In this document: piece by piece, positions 1 through 11,124 of the stretch
Numbering within the stretch: position 1 is the stretch's first letter
Layout of the letters: each line of letters opens with the position of its first letter
Origin: Bryoerythrophyllum caledonicum
Taxonomy: Eukaryota; Streptophyta; Bryopsida; Pottiales; Pottiaceae
Assembly (NCBI GenBank): GCA_963971425.1
Contig: OZ020521.1
Location: 11,921,519 to 11,985,518 of the forward strand
Direction of reading: 5' to 3'
DNA length: 64,000 nt
Translations under genes and position numbers: made by a program
Notes under the pieces: model-generated
Databases searched by the model: none
What the model saw: the letters and a program-made list of their open reading frames with translations, nothing else
Told to the model about the DNA's origin: nothing

Positions 1-1780
1 GGCATGTTTTTGAGTATTGAGTTTGGTATGCGGTCTGGGCCTGGGGCTTTATTATTTCCAAGATTTTGAAGGCATGTGTCGTATGTGGCTCTGTTGAGGT
101 ATTTATGTAGTGGAATTTCTGGTTCGCCTCGTTTGTCAAGGGTGTATCCATCCAGGTCATGCCATGGGTATTAGCGTACTGCACATGTACATTCTATTGT
201 ATGTTGTGGCTGGTAATTACATGTTGGTACTATTGGTTTGTTGGATTTTGTTTGTTGATTAAATATTTCATTCGCAATGTCTTCGGGGCTAGTTAAAATA
301 TTATTATATTGATCTCTGATACAGTCCATTCGCGGGGATTCAAGGTTTTTGAAGACTTTTTTGTTAATTTTTTTTGGGCTGGTTTTGTATAGTTGTCTAT
401 ATTTTGAGATGGTTTTTTTAATGTTTTCTTTGGTGTATTTTGTGATTATTTTCCGGGCTTGTATGTTGGCATTTTTTGCAATTAGTGCGATATCTTTTAT
501 CCATGTGTCGTGGGGGAGGTCCAGAGGTGGCAAGGTAGAGATTTTGATGTGTTGTAGAGTTAGTAGTTCATTGTGTATGGGGTGGTTACGCCATTGGGGG
601 TTGTTTTTTACAACTCTAATGGTTTTGCGTATGGTGTGGTATGTGGTTAAATGTTGTTTCCAAATTTTTGAAAGTTTGCGCGGTAGGTACCCGCCTTGTT
701 GAGAAGTTTTGTTTGTCATTTGAGGTATTGGGTGTGCTCTACAAGTTTGTTCTAGTGTATCAAAGATTTTATTGATAAGTTTATCTAGTGTGTGGCATGT
801 TTCTTGCCATTGTGTTTGTGTTAATTGACTGTTATTTTCCAGAGTGTTTATGAGGGAGTCTATTTGTACGGAGTTTTCTTCGAAGAATTTTGTGTTGAAT
901 TTTTCTATGTTGGTTTTTGGGATGGGGTTGAGTATGCGTCTAGTATCTTTGTTTGGGATTATAGGAGTTCTACTTATTAGTGTGTTATTTGGGATGTGCA
1001 ATTGTACAGGTGAGTGGTCCGAGTTGAGAATAGTGTCTTTGTTTGTTGTGGAGGTGTATTGTGTATTGTTGTTTGTGTTTATATAGAATCCATCTATTAG
1101 ACTCCAGTCACTATAATTATAGCCACCTTGTCTAGAGAATTGTGTATCGGTATTGATGTAGGTGAAGTTTAGGTTTTCTGTGAATCGACGCCATTGGTAG
1201 TTAATGTTTTGAGGGGGGGTGTGATGGTTTCCATTTTGGCGGCCAATTAGCGCTATGTCTCTGTTGAAGTCTCCACATAATAGGTATGTATGATTGGGAT
1301 TATTATTAATTTGGGATGTAATAGTGTTTTGTATATCTAAAAGAAATCTAGTATCTTCGGGATGGGATGGCATATACATGTGAAAGATTAACCACGGTTG
1401 TAGTGGGTGATTAGTGATTTTAATTATTTGAATGTATGGTGATATGTGCATTGGGGTAGGGATTTTGTTGATGTTGCCTGGGAATGTATATTTTTTGTAT
1501 ATTAATGTAATGAGGCCACCGCGGCCCGGTGTGTATGGTCTCCTTTGTTGCATGCATCTTGTAAGTGCATGTGTATTGTTAAAGATGAGTTTATAGTTTC
1601 GAAATATATTTTGTAGATTTTGTGGCGATTAGTTTTGTTTCTTGTATAACTATGAGGGCCGGTGGTGTATCTGTGTTTGTGACTAACGTTTGTAAGCTAG
1701 GAAGGGCAGTGTTTAGTGAGGAGGCATTCCATGTGATTATGTATGTATTTTCTTGGTTTGATCTAGTGTTTTGATTTTGA
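1..1780 (-). pseudogene. LINE copy 1, ORF2: AP-type endonuclease and start of reverse transcriptase (broken, cut by window edge)
   Basis: Second ORF of a non-LTR retrotransposon. Reading leftwards, an endonuclease/exonuclease/phosphatase domain starts near 1770 (WNASSLN, then IQETKL with the catalytic Glu), loses frame near 1600, and resumes in an open frame from about 1553 to 171 that contains GDFNRDIAL and SDHSPVQLHI, the late catalytic motifs of APE-type endonucleases. At about 171 a TAA replaces a Gln codon that is intact in copy 2. The same frame then continues to the edge with NNKAPGPDRIPNSI, typical of the first motifs of LINE reverse transcriptase. This domain nicks target DNA to prime reverse transcription. 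The frameshift and stop make this copy inactive. The identification is firm; the exact N-terminus is not. Confidence 0.85.
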
Positions 1781-3283
1781 GGGGGGATGTAGGGATAGGT
1801 GGAGGTGGGTGGGTGTATTCTGGTATAGGGTCAAGACATTTCAGTGATTCATTTATGAGGTTGTTAGGGAGGTAAGGGAATTTTCTTTTTATTGTATTAT
1901 TCGAGGGTGGTATGGCTTGATTATGTAGAAAGTCGTATAGTCTATTATGTATTGAATTCTCATCGTTTATAATATTTTGATTGTCTACCAGGAATTCAGT
2001 GTAAGGGTGTGGGGTGTGAATGTGTCGTTCTGGTGGGTTTTGTAAATTTAGTAAATTTTATAGAAGTGTATTGGTCCATGTAATTGTGTTCAAATTTTGT
2101 GGATTTAGAAGGTGGTTACATTCATCTATTTTTGGGTGAGTAGTGATTACTAGTGCATATAGAATGTGGGATGGTGGATGTGTATTTTTTTGTTGTATGT
2201 ATTGGGCAATGTTTGGGTGGGAAGTGTTGTGTATGTGGTGTAGTGTATGTGTGTGTTTTAAAAAATGTGCAAAGGATTTAGCAATGTGTCTATATTCTGG
2301 TTGGAGTTTTATGGTATTAGGTATGAAGTAGATTTTGGCATTTTTTTATGTGTTCTGGGGTGTCTTATTATATTTGGCATGGGTCCGGGGTTGGTTTCTA
2401 TGTCACCTCCTAGAAGTAGTAAGAGTTTGTTATATGTATGTTTAGTGTTGTATTTTAACTTTTTTGTTTTTTGTAGAATAATAATTTTCTTAGGCTTTGT
2501 TATGTTATTAGGGTCTTTTTTTTGGGGGTAGGTGGATGTTTATATTTTGTATGTAAATAATGGGTTTTTTGTTATTGGTTTCTATAGTAGGTGTAGTTGA
2601 ATTTATTTTTAACTTTTTTTGTGCCCGTGTGTTTATTTGTTTAGTGGTTGTTGTTTTATTTATGATGTATAGGTGTGTGTATGTTTGTTCGTATATTTTT
2701 GTGGTTGAGTTTGGTATGTGGTTATTATGTGAAAAGGTATTTGTATATGGGTTTATGTTGGTATTTTTAGGGGTATTTAAGTCGCTTTTATATGTAGTTG
2801 TGTCAGTATTTATGTTGGGTTTTAAAGTGGTGTTTGTTTTGGTGTATATATTAGTATGTATTTCAATATTTGTACTATAGTTTGTACTTGTATTTGTACG
2901 ACTGTCAGTATTTTTGTTTAATACTGTATATGTATATGTATATGTATTTGTATATGTATTGTACACATAGTATTTGATGTAGTATTTGTATTTATTTTTT
3001 GTTTCAATATAGTATGAGTATTTCATCCATAGATTGTATGGCGTATACACTGTGGGGTACATGTCTATGTATATTGTTATGTATTCTACCATGTATTCTA
3101 TTGTGTATATCACTATATGTATGGTGGATAATAGTATACGGAATACTAGGAGTACTACCTTGTATACTACTATGTATTTTGATTCATAATGTGTATAGAT
3201 AATGGGATTACAAGGTATGTATACCTTGTATGTGGCATATAATGGTATATGTATAATACCTTTTTCCTTGCGGTCTTCTATCT
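1781..3283 (-). other. Inter-ORF, low-complexity part of LINE copy 1
   Basis: Between ORF1 and the endonuclease the minus strand has an open frame at 2508-3287 of about 259 codons. It is almost entirely Tyr, Thr, Asn, Lys and Ile (TNTYTYTYTV-like runs) and opens at a GTG overlapping the ORF1 stop, with no ATG. It shows no domain. From 2508 down to 1780 frames are short and interrupted. It may be the low-complexity N-terminus of ORF2 or simple spacer; plus-strand frames here are its shadows. Confidence 0.5.
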
Positions 3284-6118
3284 TCACATTTTTGACGGTC
3301 CATCTTCAATTCTTGGTGTGTTCATGGCTTCGGTTAGTGCTTGCAATGATGCAAGAGTTGCACTCATTGTGTGTTGAATGCCAAGCATTTGGGTCTTCAA
3401 TTCATCGCTCTTCGTGTCCGCATATGCTTGTGTTTCCAATCTTACTTTCTTGTTGCTTTCTTCCACCGCGGTCTCCACTATGGCAAGGATGTCCTTCTTC
3501 GTGATGCTTTGAGATGTCTCCTCCATCTTGAAGGCTTCCACGGTGTTAACAATGGCTTTGTTAACATCAGAGAAGCCAAATTCTTCAACTTGCTCCTTGG
3601 TAGGAGGCTCAATTCCGTCAAGGCTTCTCCTATGTGGAGCGAAGTCCACATAGTGTCCTCCTAGTTTGATGACCTTGCCTACAAACTTCCTGTAGATTAT
3701 AGCATTAGTACAATGGACATTTGCACTTCCATTGTGCCTATGTCCATTGTCACGATGGAACCAAATGTGATTTATGTTACCCATTCCCATGACATTGTGA
3801 ATTTCAGCCTTGGTATCTTCAACATTCATACGGATAGGCAATTGAGATAGGGTTAGAGTAATGGCATTCTTCTTTGCCTTGCTCTCCCTTGTATTGCCAT
3901 GTGATGTTTCTCCTGCATTGCCCGTTGGTTGGAGTATCTCGTGATTAGTAACGACTTGGTGTAGCTTGATCTTTGCCGCTTGTTGTGGAGTTGATGCAAT
4001 GATAAATGCATGGCTTTCTTCTTCTCCTTTTTGCACACTTATTACTTCAAACTCAAGCCCACGGTTAAAACTGTTGCGTAGGATGTCAACAAAGAGAGAG
4101 TTAGCGGAGATGCCTTTGAGGGACTCACTTTTAATTTTTGTGGAAAGATTAGAGTTCCTTGCAATGGCATGATAATTTTTACATACTTTTCCTATCACAT
4201 ATTTTTTGTCTAGTTTGAGGATGAAAGGTCTAAGACCTTTAAGGAGGCATGTGCCATCAATTTCGGGCTTTTGGAGGTGTAATTTAATTACACCCGCCCA
4301 CACCCCTTTCTTCCCGGCATTTTTTACACTCATGCAAAGGATGGAGATAGGGTCAATAATCTCATTACCTACTTCAATTTCCATGAATTTTATCCTCTCA
4401 ATCACCATGGTTTTGACATCATCATGCATGAGGGTGAGATTGCCTACCTCAAAGTGGATGGATACGTGGAAATCAAGGGCGAGTTTGGTAGTTTCACTTA
4501 CCGGGATGTCGAACGGTATCTGGGTTATGTTGTAATGTTGCCCAACCGCCTCCTTTCTTGTGCAAGGGTAGAGGATTTGAGGAATTCTTGGGAATGCCGG
4601 GGTTGCTAAGGTGATTTCCTTGGCTTCTATTTCTTTAACTCCTCTTGTTATAATGTCGAGTATGGGCTCATCATTGATTAGTGGCTCAAGTCCCTCCTCC
4701 TTGGCCATGTCCTCCATAATTTGAAATCCCAACCAAAACTTGAAGGGGGGGGCAATGTGGTCAAGTATGTGCACCGTACCTTCATCATTTGAGCTCTTCT
4801 TTTTCTTGGTCGAAGGGAACATTTCTCCTTGGCTTGTTGCGGGGACAATACTTGGGGACCTCTTGGGCTTTTCACCGGTTGCTTCGATCTCCATGGCGTC
4901 TCCGTACATAAGTATACGTCTGCTGCCCCATTGTTCCATATCTGCGTTGTACTCAAATGCTTGCTTAGTCAAGTTAGGGTTTTTTTTAAACTTATTTAGG
5001 GGATCTTTGTTGAGGAAACTGGGGTCACTACTTAGAGGGCCAGGGTCACTATTGAGGGGACTTAGGTCGCTACTTGAGTAACCAAGGTCACTACAGGGGA
5101 AACCAGGGTCGCTACCTAGAAGAAGAGGGTCGCTAGTTGATAAGCGAGGGTTGCTACTGGAGGTGCTGAGGTTAATACAGGGAGAACAAAGGTCGATACC
5201 GAGAAGGCGAGGGTCACAGCTTGTGAGGCGGGGGTCGTTTTTTGAAAAACGAGGGTCGCAGTTTGAAGAGCGAGGGTTACTACTGTGAAGCCTAGGGTTG
5301 CTGATATGAAGTCTAGGGTCGCTACTGTGAGATTGAGTGTCGCTATAGGGAAAGAAGGGGTCGGTGTTGGAAAAACAGGGGTCGCTACAGGGAGAGCATG
5401 GGTTGCTGTAGGGAGAATAGGGGTCGTTGTAGGGAGTATAGGTGTCGCTGAGGGGAAAACAGGGGTCGCTACAGGGAACCCAGGGGTCGATACTAAGAAA
5501 ACCAGTGTCGCTACAGGGAGAGCAGGGGTCGCTGCAGGGAAAACATGTGTCGCTATAGGTAAACCAGGGGTCGACATTGAGAAGACCAGGGTCGCATTGG
5601 AGGTAACCGGGGTTGCTATGTCTGATGCTGGAGTCACTTCGGAGAGAACAAGGGTCACTGTGAGTCAAGTCTAGTGAGTCTTGATGGGAGAGATTGAGAG
5701 GGGAAGAGGGAGGGGTCGGGGGAGGGGAGAGGGAGGGGAGTGGACAGGGAGAGGGAGAGGGGGTGGGAAGTGGATAGGGAGAGTGAGAGGGGGAGGGGAG
5801 CGGACAGAGAGAGGGGGAGGGTGAAGTGAGTTTACGGGGAGAGTGGGAGAAGAATGGACAGAGAGAGGGGGAGGGAGAGGTGTGGATACGGTGAGAGTGT
5901 GAGGGGGAGATGAGGGGGCAGGGAGGGGTGATTGGGTTGGGAGCAGGGTTCGGGAGGGGAGGGGGATACGTGAGAGGAGTGAGAGAGGTGAGAGGAGGGG
6001 GAAATGCGTGGGGTGTGAGGGACGTACCTCCCTGTGATGTTGTGGATCTCGTCTTGATTTGTTGTCGCTTTGAGCTGTTTCTTGATGCGAAGTTGTTGCA
6101 GGTACCTCCTTGCTTCAA
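3284..6118 (-). CDS. LINE copy 1 ORF1: repeat-rich, probably RNA-binding protein
   Basis: Uninterrupted 944-codon frame upstream of the endonuclease frame, in the place of a LINE ORF1, whose products usually coat element RNA. Residues about 30-150 are Pro/Ser-rich. Residues about 150-385 are tandem 9-residue repeats of the type SDPCFPCSD. Residues about 400-800 look globular, with a KKKK basic stretch near 440. Around 765-850 a segment from ITLTLSQLPIRM to GGHYVDFAPHRR resembles an RRM fold. The last 70 residues are helical and polar, a likely coiled coil. No CCHC knuckles are present. The first Met may not be the true start. An intact ORF1 next to a broken ORF2 suggests fairly recent insertion. 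The RNA-binding role is inferred from position and fold impression. Confidence 0.7.
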   Translation of the reverse strand: MKQGGTCNNFASRNSSKRQQIKTRSTTSQGGTSLTPHAFPPPLTSLTPLTYPPPLPNPAPNPITPPCPLISPSHSHRIHTSPSPSLCPFFSHSPRKLTSPSPSLCPLPSPSHSPYPLPTPSPSPCPLPSLSPPPTPPSSPLNLSHQDSLDLTHSDPCSLRSDSSIRHSNPGYLQCDPGLLNVDPWFTYSDTCFPCSDPCSPCSDTGFLSIDPWVPCSDPCFPLSDTYTPYNDPYSPYSNPCSPCSDPCFSNTDPFFPYSDTQSHSSDPRLHISNPRLHSSNPRSSNCDPRFSKNDPRLTSCDPRLLGIDLCSPCINLSTSSSNPRLSTSDPLLLGSDPGFPCSDLGYSSSDLSPLNSDPGPLSSDPSFLNKDPLNKFKKNPNLTKQAFEYNADMEQWGSRRILMYGDAMEIEATGEKPKRSPSIVPATSQGEMFPSTKKKKSSNDEGTVHILDHIAPPFKFWLGFQIMEDMAKEEGLEPLINDEPILDIITRGVKEIEAKEITLATPAFPRIPQILYPCTRKEAVGQHYNITQIPFDIPVSETTKLALDFHVSIHFEVGNLTLMHDDVKTMVIERIKFMEIEVGNEIIDPISILCMSVKNAGKKGVWAGVIKLHLQKPEIDGTCLLKGLRPFILKLDKKYVIGKVCKNYHAIARNSNLSTKIKSESLKGISANSLFVDILRNSFNRGLEFEVISVQKGEEESHAFIIASTPQQAAKIKLHQVVTNHEILQPTGNAGETSHGNTRESKAKKNAITLTLSQLPIRMNVEDTKAEIHNVMGMGNINHIWFHRDNGHRHNGSANVHCTNAIIYRKFVGKVIKLGGHYVDFAPHRRSLDGIEPPTKEQVEEFGFSDVNKAIVNTVEAFKMEETSQSITKKDILAIVETAVEESNKKVRLETQAYADTKSDELKTQMLGIQHTMSATLASLQALTEAMNTPRIEDGPSKM
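4960..5670 (-). repeat. 27-bp minisatellite inside LINE ORF1
   Basis: Imperfect 27-bp units, recognisable on the plus strand as repeated GGGTCGCTACAGGGA-like words, encode the 9-residue repeats of ORF1 on the minus strand. Because the unit is a multiple of three, long open frames also appear in a second minus frame (5116-5658) and on the plus strand (5285-5674). I regard these as repeat artefacts. Confidence 0.85.
5690..6010. repeat. GA/GGGA-rich simple repeat (5' part of LINE ORF1)
   Basis: Purine-rich plus strand built of GGGAGAGGGAGAGG-like units. On the minus strand it encodes the Pro/Ser/Leu-rich N-terminal tract of ORF1 (PSPSLCPLPSPSHS-like). Confidence 0.75.
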
Positions 6119-6930
6119 TGTTGCTACATGTTGTGAGTTTGGTGTAGATGTTGCGTTTGTTGCAGAAGCTTGCAGTGGATGGTTGGCAGTCCTCTTATTG
6201 CTCTCTTATGTTGTCACCTTGTGTTGTTGTTTCGTCGTTGTGTCTTGTGCTTGTGCACTCCTGTCGAGGTGTCGTCTGCTTCAGTGCTGATGTTGTGTAT
6301 TCTTGTTGCTGATGTGCAGGTGGATCTAGATCCGGGAAAATTTTCCAGCGCTTCCGTGTTCGATCTACACTCCCGAGCTTAGTAGGGTTCAATATTAGAG
6401 TTCTAGTGTGGAGATTTATGTGCGTGTTGTTATACTGAGCTTGCGGTGTTCTACATCTAGTGTATGTGAATGTGGTGGTATTTAAGATGTCTAAGGTAGC
6501 TACTAGTGTGTAAGTGCTGTGCAGATCTCTTTGTATCATTGATGTACTGAGAGGTGTAAGAAAATCTAATACTAATAAACAAGCAAAAAAGAAAATGCAA
6601 TGGAGTAAGGTTAGATCGAACCTAGGCACTCCAGGGGTGGAGTGCTGGCTGCTTGGCTTCGTGGTGTTGGCGCTCTCCTTTGTGTCTGATGTTTGCTTCA
6701 AAGCTTGTATGCACTTTGGGTCTTGTGATCGTCCTTGATCGTCTTCTTCCTCTCGCGTTAGTCCTAGTAAGCGGTCTTCTGTGTGAACTACTACTATCAC
6801 AGGTCTGTGTGTGGACTTCAGATTGTATGCGTAGTGGTTTCTGGGTCGGGCAGCAGTTACAAGAAGTCTAAGTGGGCTTAGGGCGATACAACCAACACAA
6901 GCTAGATCTGCACTTGTGTATCGAATTTGA
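6119..6930 (-). other. 5' leader of LINE copy 1
   Basis: No convincing gene. The stretch between the ORF1 start and the head of the oppositely oriented LINE copy is probably the 5'UTR and internal promoter region of copy 1. The word AAGGTTAGATCGAA occurs both here (6607) and near 6940, consistent with related leaders meeting head to head. Short frames here have no family resemblance. Confidence 0.45.
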
Positions 6931-7309
6931 GTTCTAAAAGGTTAGATCGAATTCCAACACGGGGTCCCAATGCTTTCAGGTCAGCCCACACTCCAATCTT
7001 CTTTCAGATCTCTCAAAGTTCGTATACCAAAGTCAGATCTAACTTACCCTACCCCTTCCCAACACAAACGCCTCTCTCAAAGCCCACTATTGCCTCCGTT
7101 CTAAGCTATGAGCGGGGTAAGCAACGGATCCAGCTACTTTCGTTGCGCTCACACCTCTTCCCAGAGACTAACTTCTTTGTGCACCTAACCAGAAAAAACG
7201 GAGCTCTCAGCTGATCTCAGACATTTTTTTCCCACCACACCACACCAACTATGCCCTACCATGCGTACATAGTCTACTATCTCACACTAACATACCTCCC
7301 GCCATAATT

Positions 7310-8520
7310 GCCATATAAGAAACTAAATTTACTACCACAAAATCCACAAAATATATTTTAAAAATATTCTCCGCTTACAAACTCATATTCAACAACACCC
7401 ATGCACTTACACAATGTATCCAACAACAAATGCCATACGCACCCGGACTTCTCATGCTCATCACTAATCCTACACTTTTCCTAGAAATATTTCCAAAATC
7501 CCTACATCGGCTAATATACCGCCGTACCTACAAATGATTGAAATTGCTAATTGTCCTCTCCAACCATGGCTCATTCTACATTTGTCATGCCTTCACACTC
7601 AAAAGACACTAGGCTCATTCCAGATATCCAAAATTGTATAACCACTTAAATAAACTTGCACACCAATCATACAATAGTACTATGCAGAGACTTTAACCAA
7701 GATATTGCCCTCGTTTGAAGACAAATTGGCCATATCTTTTTCCCTCTAAAGGAAATAGACTACCAGTGGAGAAACTACACAGACAACCTTGAATTTAGCT
7801 ATATTCCAATTGGCACTCAATACTCTAGACAAGGCGGACTCAACTAATGTAGAGGCACCCAATTCCAATTGGCCACCCAATTTCGATCAATAGAGTATGC
7901 ATGGCATGGTGCATGAAAATGGTAAATGCATGAAATGGTGCATGATGCAATCCAAAACCGATAACTCAAAATCTGAAAACCCCAATGACTATTGGCATTG
8001 GATCATCAAGTGTGCAATTTTGGGTTGCTCCACTTCAAATGATCTCTCATTGGTGGCCTTGCCTCGAAAGTCAAACAAGGCCGTTCAGCATTGGGTACCC
8101 TCCATGAGTTGGTTATCCATGGCATGTCTTCACTCTTTTATTGACTCTCACTTGTTGGTATTGGGTAAAGGAGGGCTCCAAATCTCACCTATTCTACAGT
8201 TTGATCATAGGCTCCAATGATTTTTGGGCTTTTAAATTCTATATCATTTCCAAATCTTTGTAATTAAATTTGAAAAAATATTTGTTGAGTCTCATCCCTA
8301 ATTCTACATCTTTCTACATAAATGTTTTTGACATACAATGTCATTTGAGTCCCAAACTGCCTTAAGAGATTGGAATTGGGCGCCTCTACCTTACACTCAT
8401 ACTAGCCTCATTGATGGATTTTACATCAATACATCTAACCCCATCCTATACACATCTAACACTAACATGCAACCAACTTAAACTTGGACCACTTCCTAGT
8501 CCAACTCAATATATCCCATA
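7310..8520 (+). pseudogene. LINE copy 2: AP-type endonuclease domain
   Basis: Decayed counterpart of the copy 1 endonuclease. The VLCRDFNQDIAL segment at 7675-7715 aligns with LLCGDFNRDIAL of copy 1, and the LIDGFYINT segment is recovered at about 8408-8430, after the inserted MITE. Stops and frameshifts are frequent, so no product is expected. Confidence 0.75.
7849..8389. mobile_element. MITE inserted in the LINE endonuclease
   Basis: A 541-bp insert bounded by inverted repeats: GTAGAGGCACCCAATTCCAA on the left and the complement of GTAGAGGCGCCCAATTCCAA on the right. It interrupts the endonuclease reading that is continuous in copy 1, which confirms the insertion. No transposase is encoded; the 107-codon plus frame at 7897-8220 lies wholly inside it and has no family likeness. 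The target duplication is unresolved, so the superfamily is unknown. Confidence 0.8.
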
Positions 8521-10960
8521 ACACCTTTTTTAATAGACCTCTAACACCCATGAATTCAAAAAATATTAAAATACTTAACTCCATCCCCAAAGGATATATT
8601 CAATACTTTAATTCAAATTTCTGTGAAGAAAACCCAATACAAATAGACAACCTCACAAAGACCTTTACAAATCACAAAAACCTCACACAAATACAGTGGC
8701 AAGAAGCTTGCACCACCCTTGATGAGTTAATAAACGCAATCTCTAGTACGCTAGGAAAAACCTGCAACCCCCCATATCACAACTCACACCCAGAACCGCA
8801 CAACAAGGGGGGTATCTCCCCCGAAAACTAGCCAAAACTTGGAAACAACATCTTGCTACATACCATACCATACGAAAAAAAATCTATATTGCTAAAACCA
8901 ATCCAAACTAGCATACCCACCTTATCATTTCCGAATTACACAGCTTACGCCACACTCAAATTCCACAAATACGACCACATGAAAAATGGCTAAACAAAAT
9001 TGCAACCATTGCAAAATATGCCAATAAACAAGCCCGAAAAATAACTACTAAATACACAATGGATTGCATCATAAAAGCCATTTCTAAATACCGCCAATAT
9101 ATGAAACAAGCCCCAAAAAGATTAACACAAAAGTTTTCAAAGATAATGTTAATTTATCCCTTGATTGAGTATTTGATCAATACAACAATATTTTAACTAG
9201 CCCAGATGACATTGCAAACGAAATTCATTTCCAACAATCTATAAACAATAGACCAACTACCCCATGTGTCATTATCAACCACATCATACACCCACATGCA
9301 AGTGTGAAGTGCGACAATATCTGTGGCATGATTTAGATGGATTTACCATGATTGACAAAAGAGGAGAACCAAACATCCCACTTCATACATACTATAATAG
9401 AGACACATACGATATGTGCCTCAAAAACTTGGGAAATAACAAAGTCCGTGGCCCATACCACGTACCTAACTCAATTCAAAAAAACATGTCCCTAAGATTT
9501 CACAACCTACTAAGGCTATTCTTTTCTCACTACTACAAACAAAAATTGGTAACTTCGTCTTGAAAAACAAGTCTCACAATTCTACTATACAGAAAAGGAA
9601 ACCCATCCATACTACCAAACCATCGACCCATAGCTCTAGCTAATACAATTTATTAATTATACACTAATACATTGACATCTATACTACCGGCATATGGAGA
9701 AAAACATAAAATATTGCATGATAGTCAAGAAGGGTTTAGAGCCGAGCAAAGTACCATCCGTCAACTCCAAACTCTTATTGTCACGCTAAAGGATGCAAAA
9801 TTCTTTAACCTAGATAATTATATACTCTACATCAATTTTTAAAATGCATTTGGATCCACTGATCACCCCAACTCCTCGCTATCATAGGATTTCCAAGAAA
9901 GGCAGTTACACTGGTTGGCAATATCTACCCCCAATCTACCACCACATATGTCGGAGAATACTTCGGTAAGACTTGACTTATCCCCATACAACGTGGCACC
10001 ATCCAAGGCGATACATTGAGCCCTTATCTCTTCATCATTTCCCTAAAACCCCTATTTCGATGGATCCAAAGGAATATCAGTGGCTACACCTTTGGCACCT
10101 CAAAAATTACCATCAACTCTGCTGCATACATCGACGACCTAGCCGCCCTCTCTGGACACCTTAAACCACTCCAAACACAACTTGACAAAATAGATAGATA
10201 TTGTCTATGGACTGGTATGGACTTGGGGTTAAAAAATGAATTGTAACCGGGTGCCCCAACAAATCTAAAATCAATCCGACCGACTTCAAAGCCCTAATCA
10301 AAGCCACCAACATCAACTACCACAACCAACCAATTCCGGTTCTACGTCAAAATCAACCTTACATCTATCTCGGAATAAACCTTGTTCCACCATTAAAATG
10401 GAGAATACAAATCCACATCACTACCACAAAACTTATTCAACAATGCACACAATTAATGCCATGTCTGGCTAGAATACACCGTTATACGCCCGGGAATCTC
10501 ATATAGCGTCTACACGGTCCCATACTCAATGCCTACCATCAAAAAACTAAACCAAAAAATCATAGTTGTACAAAAGAAAGTATGGAGACTCCCCAATTGC
10601 ACACCCAATGTCATAACACAACCCCCCAAAGTTTATTTGGTCTAGAAGCCTTCTCCCTAAAAAATGTCTATCTTTGTTGCATTAAAGAAAAACTCCAAAA
10701 GGCCCTTAATGACAAGGGATGACTCCGTAAAATTTACAAAGGACTTATTTGCCATATCCTCCTCAAATATAGTTGTGCCTAAAAACTCCAAAAACATAAA
10801 AAAAATATGTTTGCATGGGTTCTACTATTACTAGTACACTCTTCCTACTCAAAACGGAAGGCCAAATATTTCTATAAAGCACATTGAAGACTTTCTACTC
10901 AACCCCGCATCACTGGAACAAATTTCGTCAAACAAAATCCATAACCTCCTTAGACTAAAC
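8521..10960 (+). pseudogene. LINE copy 2: reverse transcriptase domain
   Basis: Fragments in several frames reproduce a LINE reverse transcriptase in order. They are a linker homologous to copy 1 (EENPIQIDNLTKTF), LGNNKVRGPYHVPNSI near 9430-9480, SQEGFRAEQSTIRQLQTL near 9722-9775, a motif A remnant LYINF*NAFGSTDH near 9826-9865 in which the usual catalytic Asp reads Asn, GDTLSPYLFIISL near 10008-10046, and AAYIDDLAAL near 10120-10150 with the paired aspartates. The domain copies element RNA at the nicked target. Multiple stops make it non-functional. Confidence 0.85.
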
Positions 10961-11124
10961 CCACAATTATCCTCTAAATTCTTAAAGAAACTATTATCCA
11001 TAAACATTACCAATCTAAAACAAATCACACTTCCAAACAAAACACACCTTATAGATGAAATAACTACAAAAAAACTATGGCACCCACCCAAACTTCTAAA
11101 CAGTGCACTCAACATTGCTAAACA

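Noticed and set aside
5116..5674. Long open frames in a second minus frame and on the plus strand over the ORF1 repeats
   Set aside because: The 27-bp repeat keeps several frames open; only the 944-codon frame has non-repeat coding sequence on both sides.
7897..8220. 107-codon plus frame
   Set aside because: Entirely inside the MITE inserted in LINE copy 2; chance frame.
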